DNA of 64,000 bases, taken from the NCBI RefSeq assembly GCF_000961885.1, contig NZ_JZKH01000023.1, positions 1 to 64,000 of the forward strand. The letters are read 5' to 3'. Made by a program: the position numbers and the translations under genes. Below, one piece after another: positions 50,337-58,181 of this stretch (position 1 is the first letter of the stretch; every line of letters starts with the position of its first letter). Origin of the DNA: Streptomyces rubellomurinus (GTDB taxonomy: Bacteria > Actinomycetota > Actinomycetes > Streptomycetales > Streptomycetaceae). The notes beneath the pieces are model-generated. The model searched no databases, was not told the DNA's origin, and worked only from the letters and a program-made list of their open reading frames with translations.

Positions 50337-51239
50337 TCAGTCGACGTGCAGGGTGAGTTCGGCGGTGTGCAGTTGCCCGGCGGTCTGGAACTGGAGGAAG
50401 ACGTGCCAGTTGCCGGGCTCGGGGAGCAGGGCCTGGAAGGTCAGGGTGGGGCCGCCGTGGTCGCCGTTGACGGTGTTGGCGGGGTGGAGGTGGGCGAGGG
50501 CCTGGTCGCCCTCGTGGAAGGCGCTGAGGTGGGCGTAGGCGTCCAGGTAGGGCTGGAGGTCGGTGACGGGGCGGCCGTCCTGGCTGACGGTGGCGGTCAA
50601 CTGGTGGGCGCCGGCCATCGGTTGGGCGTGCAGGGTGACGGTGTAGCCGTCGACCGTGGTGCTGTCGGTCGGGGCGGGCAGGGGCGTCGGGGTGGCCCGG
50701 CCCGGCACGGTGACGGTGCGGCTGAGGACGAGTTCCGGGGCGTGGGGGCCGGTGTTCGGGATGAAGTCGGCGTACAGCCGCCAGGTGCCCGGGGCGAGGG
50801 CGGCGAGATCGGCGGTCCAGGTGCCGTCGTCGGCCAGGCCCGGGTGCAGGTGCTGGAAGCCGGTGAGGTCGGTGCGGATCGCGTAGAAGTGCAGCTTCCT
50901 GGTCTGGTGGACGGCGAAGTCGGTGACGGGAGTGCCGTCCGGTCCGGTGATGGTGAATCGGTAGGCCGTGGGCCGCCCGGCCGGGACGCTGCAGGTGGCG
51001 GCGTCCAGCCGGTAGCCGTCCTGCTCGGCGGCGAGGCCGCGGGCGAGGCCCTGGGAGGTTCCCGCCGCGTGTGCCATCCCGGGCATCTCCGGCATCTCCG
51101 GCACCTGCGCCGTCGCGACCTGCGGGGAACGCGGGGAGGCGGACGGGACGGACACGGCCATCCCGAGCACGAGCAACGTGGGCACGCAGGACGCGAGCAG
51201 CCAGCCCCGGGAGAAGGAACGAGGGCGAGAAGCGGTCAT
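50337..51239 (-). CDS. Secreted protein with His/Met-rich N-terminus
   Basis: A protein of 300 residues. The signal or anchor is at about 12-30 (WLLASCVPTLLVLGMAVSV). A Met/Pro segment EMPEMPGMAHAAG (about 47-60) follows, then two beta-sandwich modules: YRFTITGPDGTPVTDFAVHQTRKLHFYAIR...FQHLHPG and VTLHAQPMAGAHQLTATVSQDGRPVTDL...HEGDQALAHLHP. Conserved HLHP in each suggests metal contact. It resembles actinobacterial secreted proteins near copper systems. The role is inferred. No partner gene is adjacent. Confidence 0.78.
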   Translation of the reverse strand: MTASRPRSFSRGWLLASCVPTLLVLGMAVSVPSASPRSPQVATAQVPEMPEMPGMAHAAGTSQGLARGLAAEQDGYRLDAATCSVPAGRPTAYRFTITGPDGTPVTDFAVHQTRKLHFYAIRTDLTGFQHLHPGLADDGTWTADLAALAPGTWRLYADFIPNTGPHAPELVLSRTVTVPGRATPTPLPAPTDSTTVDGYTVTLHAQPMAGAHQLTATVSQDGRPVTDLQPYLDAYAHLSAFHEGDQALAHLHPANTVNGDHGGPTLTFQALLPEPGNWHVFLQFQTAGQLHTAELTLHVD

Positions 51240-51807
51240 CGGCAGGTCTCCCGTAGCGAGCGCGCCACCGGGGCGCCGTCCGGGGCCGAGCGAACTCGGC
51301 CTTTCTGCAAGGGGAGACCGTCGACGGGCACTGCGGATAACGGAAATTCCGGCGCGAGTCAGAGGTCCACGCCACCGGGCCGGGGCAGGCCGGAGCGAGC
51401 CCGGTCCGGCTGGAGGCGTCGGCGGCCGGTGTGCGCTGAGGCGAGTGGAGCATCCGGTGGCGCGGGAGCATCGCGGGAGTTCACCCGGGCCGCGCGCGCC
51501 GCCGATCTGACCGGGCGTCCGGGAATTCCTGGCAGTTAGCTGCAGAACGGCTTGTCCGGCCCTGCTGGGAATCGCCAGAATTCCGACCGGCGATTTCTTT
51601 GTGAATTCCCTGGAGACCGGTGACGGCCCCCCTGGGGGTCGGAGTGCCCGTCATCATCGGCCGGCTGCCCGGGCTCGTCTCCGCAGGACGCCACCGCACG
51701 GCGGCCGCCACTGCGGCGTCCAGCGGGGCCGATGTCGGCGGACGTCGGCCCTGTTTCATCCGTCCCATCCGCACCTACCCGACCAACCGACAGGAGCCCG
51801 ATCGATC
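51240..51807 (+). other. Intergenic region upstream of the MbtH gene
   Basis: No gene was recognised in 568 bp. GGAATTCCTGGC (51522-51533) and GCCAGAATTCC (51574-51584) form an imperfect inverted repeat over about 40 bp, and a third GAATTCCC follows at 51603-51610. This AT-richer stretch 51515-51615 may hold the promoter. No iron box was recognised. Confidence 0.35.
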
Positions 51808-52020
51808 ATGGCGACCAACCCGTTCGAGGACGACAGTGCCTCCTACTACGTCCTCGTCAACGAGGAGAACCAGCACTCGCTGTGGCCCGCCTTCGCCGAG
51901 GTCCCGGCCGGCTGGACCGTCGTGCACGGCCAGGAGAGCCGCGAGGCCTGCATCGAGCACATCAACACCAACTGGACGGACATGCGCCCGAAGAGCCTCG
52001 TCGAGGCGATGAGCGCCTGA
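51808..52020 (+). CDS. MbtH-like protein (orphan)
   Basis: A protein of 70 residues with all family landmarks: [26 protein letters not shown], then [11 protein letters not shown], the [15 protein letters not shown] stretch and SLVEAM. The conserved Trp and Pro residues (SLWP, PxGW, NWTDMRP) are in place. MbtH proteins bind adenylation domains of nonribosomal peptide synthetases and help them fold or act. No NRPS gene is in the window, so it may serve one elsewhere. AGGAG is 11 bp upstream, and two strong terminators follow. Confidence 0.95.
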   Translation: MATNPFEDDSASYYVLVNEENQHSLWPAFAEVPAGWTVVHGQESREACIEHINTNWTDMRPKSLVEAMSA

Positions 52021-52040
52021 CCCGCACACCACCTGACGGC

Positions 52041-52084
52041 GGCCCGGGCCCCGGTCCGACCCCACGCGGACCGGGGCCCGGGCC
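52041..52084. terminator. 18-bp perfect hairpin after the MbtH gene
   Basis: Bases 52041-52058 pair with 52067-52084 without mismatch (loop ACCCCACG). The convergent membrane gene ends nearby. Confidence 0.85.
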
Positions 52085-52110
52085 CCCCGCCCGCTGGGAG
52101 CGGGCGGGGG
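52084..52110. terminator. Second hairpin directly after the first
   Basis: CCCCCGCCCGCT (52084-52095) pairs perfectly with AGCGGGCGGGGG (52099-52110), loop GGG. Back-to-back hairpins insulate the MbtH gene from the convergent gene. Confidence 0.8.
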
Positions 52111-52132
52111 CTCCCCGCAGCTGGTGGTGAGG

Positions 52133-52861
52133 TCAAGCAGGCAGACGGCCGGCCACGAACCCCTGCGGTTCCCCCGGGACCTTCCCCGTGTGCAGGCGCC
52201 GCGCCGTCTCCGCCGCGAACAGGGCGATCGGGACGCCCGCGACCGGAACCGTCCACCACGGCAGGCCGACCCAGAACGCGAGCACGGCGGGCAGGACGCA
52301 GGAGAACACCGTCCAGAAGAGGAGCGACCGGGCGAGGGCGAGGGCGGTGGGTCGGCCGGTGACCAGGCGTACGCCCAGGGCGGCGGCGAGCACCGCCAGC
52401 AGCGCGACGGCAGTGCCCAGCCCGGCGATGAGCTGCGCCTCGTCGCGGGGTTCGTCGACCGTGGCCTGCGCGACGCCGGCCCGCTCCAGGCGCATCACCT
52501 GGCCGCGCCACACCGTGCCGTCCACCCGGTCGCCGGGCTTAAGGTCCTCCAGCAGCGGCCCGGGGTTGCCGAACCGCACCGTACCGCTCCAGGCCGGCGC
52601 GCCGTCCAGCGTTGCCAGCCGGTCCTTGTGCTGGAGGACCGTGCCGCTGACGGTGAACGGCACGGTGCGCACGCATTCCTCGACGGCGGTGCCGGGGCTT
52701 CCGGCCGGGCAGGTCGCGGCGGCCGAGTACGAGCGGGACCGCTCGGCGTCGTCCGGCATCCGGACGGCGAAGACGTACCAGGCGGCCGCTGCCGGGACGA
52801 GCGCCGTCGCAGCGAGCAGCGCGCCGCCGGTGCGGGTCCATGGTGAGGGACGGTGGGTCAC
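52133..52861 (-). CDS. Membrane protein with extracellular domain
   Basis: A protein of 242 residues. One N-terminal helix (about 12-32, GALLAATALVPAAAAWYVFA) precedes an outer domain with two Cys (TCPAGSPGTAVEECVRTVPFTVSGTV, KPGDRVDGTVWRGQVMRLE). Helices follow at about 145-165 and 178-215. The layout resembles DUF3592-like proteins, but I am not certain. The GTG start at 52861 has GGGGGAGAA upstream. Confidence 0.75.
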   Translation of the reverse strand: MTHRPSPWTRTGGALLAATALVPAAAAWYVFAVRMPDDAERSRSYSAAATCPAGSPGTAVEECVRTVPFTVSGTVLQHKDRLATLDGAPAWSGTVRFGNPGPLLEDLKPGDRVDGTVWRGQVMRLERAGVAQATVDEPRDEAQLIAGLGTAVALLAVLAAALGVRLVTGRPTALALARSLLFWTVFSCVLPAVLAFWVGLPWWTVPVAGVPIALFAAETARRLHTGKVPGEPQGFVAGRLPA

Positions 52862-53336
52862 GGTGGTTCTCCCCCCGGTCCGGTGCGTGGCCGGAACGCC
52901 CGGGTCGCCGTCGCCGGGGCGTGCCGCCCCGCCCCCCTGCGGGGTCGGACGGCACCGGGCGGCGGGAACGCCGGACGGTGTTTCGGTTCTCGGAATCTGT
53001 CCGGAGCCCACTGAAGCCCGGTGGACGGTGCGCAGGGCCCGAGGGGGCCGGGTCGACGGCGTGCCGGCGGACCTCGCGTCGAGCGCCACGCACACCACCC
53101 CCGGACCGGCCCGCGGACACACGTGTCCCTTGTTCGCCGACCAGGCTTCCCGGCACTCCTCCGTGCACGCTACCGGACCCCGCCCCGGCTTCGCACGCGG
53201 GTTCGCCAGGACGCCCGGAGCGGGTCGAGTTCGGCCGTTTCGGTGGTGCGGGGGTGGCCGCTGCGGGATCGTCGGTGCCGGCGTCGCCGGCTGATCGGGG
53301 GACGCCGGGTTCGGGCCGTGGCGCTGGAGGTGTGCT
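52862..53336. other. Divergent intergenic region
   Basis: 475 bp between the membrane protein gene and the 53337 gene. No convincing gene, hairpin or operator was seen. TTTCGGTTCTCGGAATCTG near 52980-53000 is slightly AT-richer and may belong to a promoter. Confidence 0.3.
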
Positions 53337-53930
53337 GTGGGTGACCGGGAGACGTGGACCTCGGTGGAGTTCGGAGGCTCGCACCGGGGTTGGGCGGGCG
53401 TGCTCGTGGCGGACGGCAGCGTTCCCCGGCCGGTGTACTTCTCGATGATGAGCGGCGGCGACGGGCACTCCGTCTCGCAGTGGAGCGTCTACGACGGTCG
53501 CCACGGCCGCCCGCGGGCGGCGGCGCTGCGCGCGGTGTGTGCGTGCGGTTGGTCCGGTCCCGAACGGCGGTTGGACTGGGAGGAGTTCGGCGAGGAGGAG
53601 TTGGACGTGGCCGGCTACCCGGTGGCGGAGCTCTGCGAGCAGGACTGGGACGACCACCTTGAGGACGTCGACCGCTCCACCCTGCCGCTGCCGGAGACCG
53701 TCGCCTGTCTGCTGAGGCAACTGGAGGAGGAGATCGACACGTTGAGGGCGTCCTCCCCGCTCGCCGCCGTCCGGGCGGCCCGCAAGGCGGAGGTGGTCGT
53801 CCAGCGGGCCGTGGAAAGGGCCGCACGGGACGTCGGGTACGACATGGACCTGGACGACGTCGCCGCCGCTCTCGGTCTCGACGACGCCGAGGCGAAGCAG
53901 CTGTTGATCAGGCTCGGCCGCCGGCGCTGA
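53337..53930 (+). CDS. Hypothetical protein, 197 residues
   Basis: Not recognised. The N-terminal half contains Trp- and Gly-rich beta strands and two Cys (AVCACGWSGPERRLDWEEF). The C-terminal half is helical and acidic (LPETVACLLRQLEEEIDTL, AVRAARKAEVVVQRAVERAARDVGYDMDLDDVAAALGL), ending in a small helix-turn-helix-like element. The start is a GTG. The surrounding genes give no clue. Confidence 0.65.
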   Translation: MGDRETWTSVEFGGSHRGWAGVLVADGSVPRPVYFSMMSGGDGHSVSQWSVYDGRHGRPRAAALRAVCACGWSGPERRLDWEEFGEEELDVAGYPVAELCEQDWDDHLEDVDRSTLPLPETVACLLRQLEEEIDTLRASSPLAAVRAARKAEVVVQRAVERAARDVGYDMDLDDVAAALGLDDAEAKQLLIRLGRRR

Positions 53931-53990
53931 CGGCCGAACGCTCACCCGGCGCCGGCCCGCCAGGCCGCCGGATCGCCCGCTGCTGCCGGC

Positions 53991-54065
53991 CGGTCGCTGA
54001 GCGCCGGTCTCTGAGGGTCGGTCGCTGAGCGCCGGTCTCTGAGGGTCGGTCGCTGAGCGCCGGTC
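53991..54065. repeat. 28-bp tandem repeat, 2.7 copies
   Basis: Copies at 53991-54018 and 54019-54046 are identical; a third begins at 54047 and diverges after about 19 bp. Each has CGGTCGCTGAGCG and CGGTCTCTGAGGG halves, so the unit itself is a duplicated 14-bp motif. It lies just downstream of ptsI and near the end of the 53337 gene. Confidence 0.9.
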
Positions 54066-54077
54066 GCTCGGCGACCG
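54061..54077. terminator. Short hairpin downstream of ptsI
   Basis: CGGTCGC (54061-54067) pairs with GCGACCG (54071-54077), loop TCG, directly after the ptsI stop in its reading direction and joined to the 28-bp repeats. Confidence 0.5.
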
Positions 54078-54082
54078 ACCGG

Positions 54083-55741
54083 TCAGCGTGCCGACATGCT
54101 CGACCGGACCTGGCCGCGCGCGGTGTCGGCGTCGTCGGCGCGCAGGGCCAGTTCGGCGAGCGCGCGGCACTGCGCGAGGGTGTGGGCGGCGAGCGCCGCC
54201 CGGACCTCGGGGAGCGAGGCGGGCGCGGCGGAGAGGCTGGTGATGCCGAGGCCGACCAGGACCAGGGCGAGTGCCGGATCGCCGGCGGCCTCGCCGCAGA
54301 CGCCGATCGGACGGCCCTGCGCGGCCGCCGAGGCGGCGGCGGTGGCGACCAGTTCGAGCAGCGCGGGCTGCCACGGGTCGAGCAGCTCGGCGAGGCTGCC
54401 GAGCGTGCGGTCGGCCGCGAAGGCGTACTGGGCCAGGTCGTTGGTGCCGACGCTGAAGAAGTCGCAGGACTCGGCCAGCCGGTCCGTCCGCAGGGCGGCC
54501 GCCGGGACTTCGATCATCGCGCCGGCGGTCGGCAGGCCGTGCGCGCGGACCCGGGCGGCGAACGCGGCGGCCTCGCGCGGGACGGACACCATCGGGGCCA
54601 TGACCCAGACCTGCGCGGTGCTGTCCCGGGCGGCCTCGGCGATCGCGGCGAGCTGGGTCTCCAGCAGCTGCGGATCGCGGGCGGCCGTCCGCAGGCCGCG
54701 GACGCCGAGGGCCGGGTTCGGCTCGTCGGCGGCCGTGGCGAAGGGCAGCGGTTTGTCGGCGCCCGCGTCGAGGGTGCGGACGACCACCCGGCGGCCGGCG
54801 AAGGCCGCGAAGACCTGCCGGTAGGCGGCGGCCTGTTCGGCGGGGCCCGGCGCCTCGGCGCGGTCCAGGAAGAGGAACTCGGTGCGGAACAGGCCCACGC
54901 CCTCGGCGTCGGCGGCGGCCGCGCCGGCCAGCTCGTGCGGGGCGCCGAGGTTGACCAGCAGCGCGACCGGGTGGCCGTCCGCGGTCCGGCCCGGCCCGCG
55001 GAATCCCGCCAGCAGCTCGCGGCGACGGCGCTCGCGCGCGGTGGCCCGCTCGACCGCCTCCGGAGCCGGGTCGGGCTCGACCAGCCCGTCCGCGCCGTGC
55101 ACCAGGACCAGTCGGCCGTCCGCCAGGCCCAGGGCCTCGGCGCAACCGACCACGGCCGGCACGCCGAGTGCCTTGGCGAGGATGGCCGTGTGGCTGGTCG
55201 GGCCGCCGTGGACGGTGACGAGGGCCAGGACCCGCTCGGGGTCGAGCAGCGCGGTGTCGGCGGGTGCCAGGTCGTCGGCGACCAGGACGTACGGGTGCCC
55301 GGGGTCGGGCAGGCCGGGCACGGGGAGGCCGAGCAGCTGGGCCACCGCGCGGTCGCGCAGGTCGGCCAGGTCGGGGGCGCGTTCCGCGAAGTAGCCGCCG
55401 GCGGCGGTCAGTTCGGCGCGGAAGCCGTCGAAGGCGGTGGTGAGCGCGTGGGCGCCGTCGGTGCCTTGCTCGGCAAGCTCGGCGGCCCGGTCGGCGAGCA
55501 CCGGGTCGGCGGCCATCATCGCCTGGGCGGCGAGCACCTCGGCCCCGGTGCCGCTGGTACGGGCGGCGCGCTCCTCCAGGCCGGTGACGACCGCGCCGAG
55601 GGCGGCGCGGACCGCGGCCGCCTCGGCCGCCGGGTCGGTGACGGCCCGCGGCGCGGGCAGCGGGGCCGGGGGAGCCATGCGGGCGACCGGGCCCGCCGCG
55701 CTGCCGGTGCCGACGCCGATCCCGCGCATCAGCTCGGTCAT
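54083..55741 (-). CDS. ptsI: PTS phosphotransferase Enzyme I
   Basis: A protein of 552 residues. The N-terminal domain carries the active His 184 in VTVHGGPTSHTAILAKALGVPAVVG. The PEP-binding part has GLFRTEFLFLDR, VVVRTLDAGADKPLPF, ALGVRGLRT, then CDFFSVGTNDLAQY and GVCGEAAGDPAL with the catalytic Cys. EI takes phosphate from PEP and passes it to HPr. Its ATG overlaps the HPr stop (ATGA). The pair is divergent from a DeoR regulator, fruK and fruA, completing the fructose phosphorelay in one locus. Confidence 0.96.
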   Translation of the reverse strand: MTELMRGIGVGTGSAAGPVARMAPPAPLPAPRAVTDPAAEAAAVRAALGAVVTGLEERAARTSGTGAEVLAAQAMMAADPVLADRAAELAEQGTDGAHALTTAFDGFRAELTAAGGYFAERAPDLADLRDRAVAQLLGLPVPGLPDPGHPYVLVADDLAPADTALLDPERVLALVTVHGGPTSHTAILAKALGVPAVVGCAEALGLADGRLVLVHGADGLVEPDPAPEAVERATARERRRRELLAGFRGPGRTADGHPVALLVNLGAPHELAGAAAADAEGVGLFRTEFLFLDRAEAPGPAEQAAAYRQVFAAFAGRRVVVRTLDAGADKPLPFATAADEPNPALGVRGLRTAARDPQLLETQLAAIAEAARDSTAQVWVMAPMVSVPREAAAFAARVRAHGLPTAGAMIEVPAAALRTDRLAESCDFFSVGTNDLAQYAFAADRTLGSLAELLDPWQPALLELVATAAASAAAQGRPIGVCGEAAGDPALALVLVGLGITSLSAAPASLPEVRAALAAHTLAQCRALAELALRADDADTARGQVRSSMSAR

Positions 55742-56010
55742 GCCGCTGCGTCGAGGTCGGTGGCGAGCAGGTCGGCGAGCGCCTTGAGGGCGTCCTCGGC
55801 TCCGTCACCGGAGGCGGTGAGCTCCAGGACCTCGCCGTGGCGGGCGGCCAGGGCGAGGACGGACAGCAGGCTGCGGGCGTCGACCGGCGGCTGGCCGGGG
55901 CGGCCGACGGTGACCTTGACCGGCTGTCGGGCGGAGGCCTGGACGAACATCGACGCCGGTCGGGCGTGCAGACCGCTGCTGGAGCCGACGGTGACCTGGA
56001 TCGAGTGCAT
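55738..56010 (-). CDS. ptsH: HPr phosphocarrier protein
   Basis: A protein of 90 residues, the normal HPr size. The phosphoacceptor His 15 is in GLHARPAS; the following Arg 17 is conserved. The region ARSLLSVLALAARHG corresponds to the Ser-46 helix: a Ser is there, but the context differs from low-GC Gram-positives. It relays phosphate from EI to the fructose EIIA domain. ATG at 56010. Confidence 0.95.
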   Translation of the reverse strand: MHSIQVTVGSSSGLHARPASMFVQASARQPVKVTVGRPGQPPVDARSLLSVLALAARHGEVLELTASGDGAEDALKALADLLATDLDAAA

Positions 56011-56174
56011 GGGAGTCCTTGGGGAGAGGAGGAGAGGGGTGCCGACCCGGGTGGGAGCCGGGTCGGCCGGGGGAGTGGGCCACGGTGGTGGGTCCCTGGT
56101 CCTCGCGGTACGGGGGCAGTCGCGAGGGCTGGGCATTCTGTGGTTTCACGCCCGTTAGCGAGTTGTTTCGGTTG

Positions 56175-56204
56175 GTTCTATGCCTGTTTGCGCGGAGATG
56201 TCAA
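56175..56204 (-). promoter_or_regulatory. Candidate promoter of ptsH-ptsI
   Basis: On the minus strand, TTGACA (56204-56199) and TAGAAC (56180-56175) are 18 bp apart. The transcript would have a leader of about 155 bp before ptsH. The region 56150-56300 is notably AT-richer than its surroundings. Confidence 0.5.
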
Positions 56205-56262
56205 CACGTTCGGGCATATTTCACGGAGCGGACGAGAGCTGGGCGAGAGGCGGAACGAGCTC

Positions 56263-56290
56263 TTGCTTTTCCGTCCGAAGCGCGTATGGT
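56263..56290 (+). promoter_or_regulatory. Candidate promoter of the fructose operon
   Basis: TTGCTT (56263-56268) and TATGGT (56285-56290) are 16 bp apart, about 30 bp upstream of the regulator ATG at 56325. The 314-bp divergent region otherwise shows no convincing operator by eye; the DeoR-type regulator probably binds here. Confidence 0.5.
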
Positions 56291-56324
56291 CAGGCTTCAC
56301 TCCAGCAACCAGGCGTAAACGGAC

Positions 56325-57107
56325 ATGAAACGGATCCAATCCCACATGTACGCTCCCGAGCGGCAGCAACAGATCCTCCACCTCGCCCAGGAGCAGGGCC
56401 GGGTGGACGTGCAGACGCTGGCCGAGGACTTCGGCGTCACGCAGGAGACCATCCGGCGTGACCTGAGCGCCTTGGACCGGGCCGGCCTGCTGCACCGGGT
56501 GCACGGCGGCGCGCTGCCCGTCGGCGCCCTGCACCTGGAACCCGGTCTGGCCGAACGGGACTCCACGGCCGCGGCGGAGAAGGAGCGCATCGCCAGGGCG
56601 GCCCTGTCCCTGCTGCCCGGTGAGGGCAGCGTGATCCTCGACGCCGGGACGACCGTCTCCCGGCTGGCCGGGCTGCTGCCCGTGGACTGCGCGCTCACCG
56701 TCGTCACCAACGCCCTCCCCGTCGCGGCCCGGCTGGCCGACCACCCCGCGCTCGCCCTCCACCTGGTCGGCGGGCGGCTGCGCCACCGCACCCAGGCGGC
56801 CGTCGACGCCTGGGCGCTGCGCGACCTGGCCGACATCCACGCGGACGTCGCGGTGGTCGCCACCAACGGCTTCTCCCCGGAGGGCGGCCTGTCGACACCG
56901 GACCTCGCCGAGGCCGCCGTCAAGAAGGCCATGCTCGCCGGTGCGCGCCGAGTCGTCCTGGTGGCCGACTCCTCCAAGTACGGCGCCCGCCACTTCGCAA
57001 GGTTCGGCTCGCTGGACCAGGTCGACGTCCTGGTCACGGACACCGGACTGACCGATGAGCAGGCCGCCGAGATCGAGAACCACGGACCGGAAGTCATCCG
57101 CGCATGA
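56325..57107 (+). CDS. DeoR-family regulator of the fructose operon
   Basis: A protein of 260 residues. The DeoR helix-turn-helix is YAPERQQQILHLAQEQGRVDVQTLAEDFGVTQETIRRDLSAL in the region 8-50 (key residues Q-T-L-A and T-I-R-R-D-L). The sugar-phosphate-sensing domain follows (GEGSVILDAGTTVSRLAGLL, VVTNALPVAARL, HADVAVVATNGFSPEGGL, VVLVADSSKYG). It probably responds to fructose 1-phosphate made by the next two genes. The fruK ATG overlaps its stop (ATGA). ATG 56346 is an alternative start. Confidence 0.93.
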   Translation: MKRIQSHMYAPERQQQILHLAQEQGRVDVQTLAEDFGVTQETIRRDLSALDRAGLLHRVHGGALPVGALHLEPGLAERDSTAAAEKERIARAALSLLPGEGSVILDAGTTVSRLAGLLPVDCALTVVTNALPVAARLADHPALALHLVGGRLRHRTQAAVDAWALRDLADIHADVAVVATNGFSPEGGLSTPDLAEAAVKKAMLAGARRVVLVADSSKYGARHFARFGSLDQVDVLVTDTGLTDEQAAEIENHGPEVIRA

Positions 57108-58075
57108 TCGTCACCATCACCCCCAACCCCAGCCTCGACCGCACCTACGAGGTGGGAACGCTCACACCGGGCGAGGTCAACCGGGCCGTGCACGACCGGC
57201 TCGATCCCGGCGGCAAGGGCGTCAACGTCTCCCGCGCGCTCACCGCCGCGGGCCACCGCACCACGGCCGTCCTGCCGTTGGGCGGGCTGTCCGGCGGGCT
57301 GCTCTCCGACCTGCTGCGCCGGCAGGGGATCGACGTCGCGGCGGTCGCCATCGCGGGCGACACCCGGATCAACGTCTCGATCGCCGAGGACGGCGGCAGC
57401 CTCACGAAGATCAACGCGGTGGGCCCGGAGCTCAGCGCCGCCGAGTCGGCCGCGCTGCTGGCGCTCGTCCGCGACACCCAGCGGACCGGGCCGGGCACCG
57501 GGCAGGGCGCCGGCGACGGCGTCGACTGGCTGGCCTGCTGCGGCAGCCTGCCGCGCGGCCTGGAGCCCGAGTGGTACGCCGAGCTGGTCGCGCAGGTGCA
57601 CTTGGGCGGTGCCCGGATCGCGCTCGACACCTCCGGCGCCGCCCTGCTCGCCGCGCTCTCGGCGCGCCCCGACGTGGTCAAGCCCAACCGGGAGGAACTC
57701 GCCGAGGCCGTGGGCCGTCCGGTCGCCACCGTCGGCGACGCCGTGGCCGCGGCCGGGGAACTGCGCGAGCGCGGCGCCCAGCAGGTCCTCGCCAGCCTCG
57801 GGGCGGACGGGATGCTGCTGATCGCCGAGGAGGGCAGCTGGTACGGCAGCGCGCCGGTCGCCGTCGTCCGCAGCGACGTGGGAGCGGGCGACGCCTCGCT
57901 CGCGGGCTTCCTCGGAGCCGGCGGCACCGGCCCCGGGGCGCTGGCGGCGGCCCTGGCGCACGGCGCCGCCGCCGTGCAACTGCCGGGGAGCGCCATGCCG
58001 ACCCCGGCGGATCTGGACCCGGCCGCCGTGGCCGTGACGGCGGACATCCCGCTCGAACAACCGCTTCGCGGTTGA
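57104..58075 (+). CDS. fruK: 1-phosphofructokinase
   Basis: A protein of 323 residues of the PfkB/ribokinase family. ITPNPSLDRTYEVGTLTPGEVNRA at the start, GGKGVNVSRALTAAG, VVKPNREELAEAVG, and the ATP-site VRSDVGAGDASLAGFLGA with catalytic Asp are typical of FruK. It converts fructose 1-phosphate to fructose 1,6-bisphosphate. In the fructose operon it acts directly after the PTS transporter. It contains a Gly-rich insert (GPGTGQGAGDG) near 130. Confidence 0.95.
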   Translation: MIVTITPNPSLDRTYEVGTLTPGEVNRAVHDRLDPGGKGVNVSRALTAAGHRTTAVLPLGGLSGGLLSDLLRRQGIDVAAVAIAGDTRINVSIAEDGGSLTKINAVGPELSAAESAALLALVRDTQRTGPGTGQGAGDGVDWLACCGSLPRGLEPEWYAELVAQVHLGGARIALDTSGAALLAALSARPDVVKPNREELAEAVGRPVATVGDAVAAAGELRERGAQQVLASLGADGMLLIAEEGSWYGSAPVAVVRSDVGAGDASLAGFLGAGGTGPGALAAALAHGAAAVQLPGSAMPTPADLDPAAVAVTADIPLEQPLRG

Positions 58076-58181
58076 GAGCCGCCTCCAGCCGGAGGCACCC
58101 CGCCCGACCGTGTGGGACGGAACGGCGGCCATTCCCGGGGGCAAGGGAACACTGTCAGGCACCAGTCGAAGGACCGACACG

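Noticed and set aside
52539..55808. A minus-strand open frame of 1089 codons through ptsI and beyond
   Set aside because: It is out of frame with ptsI and the membrane protein, Arg/Pro-rich and without motifs.
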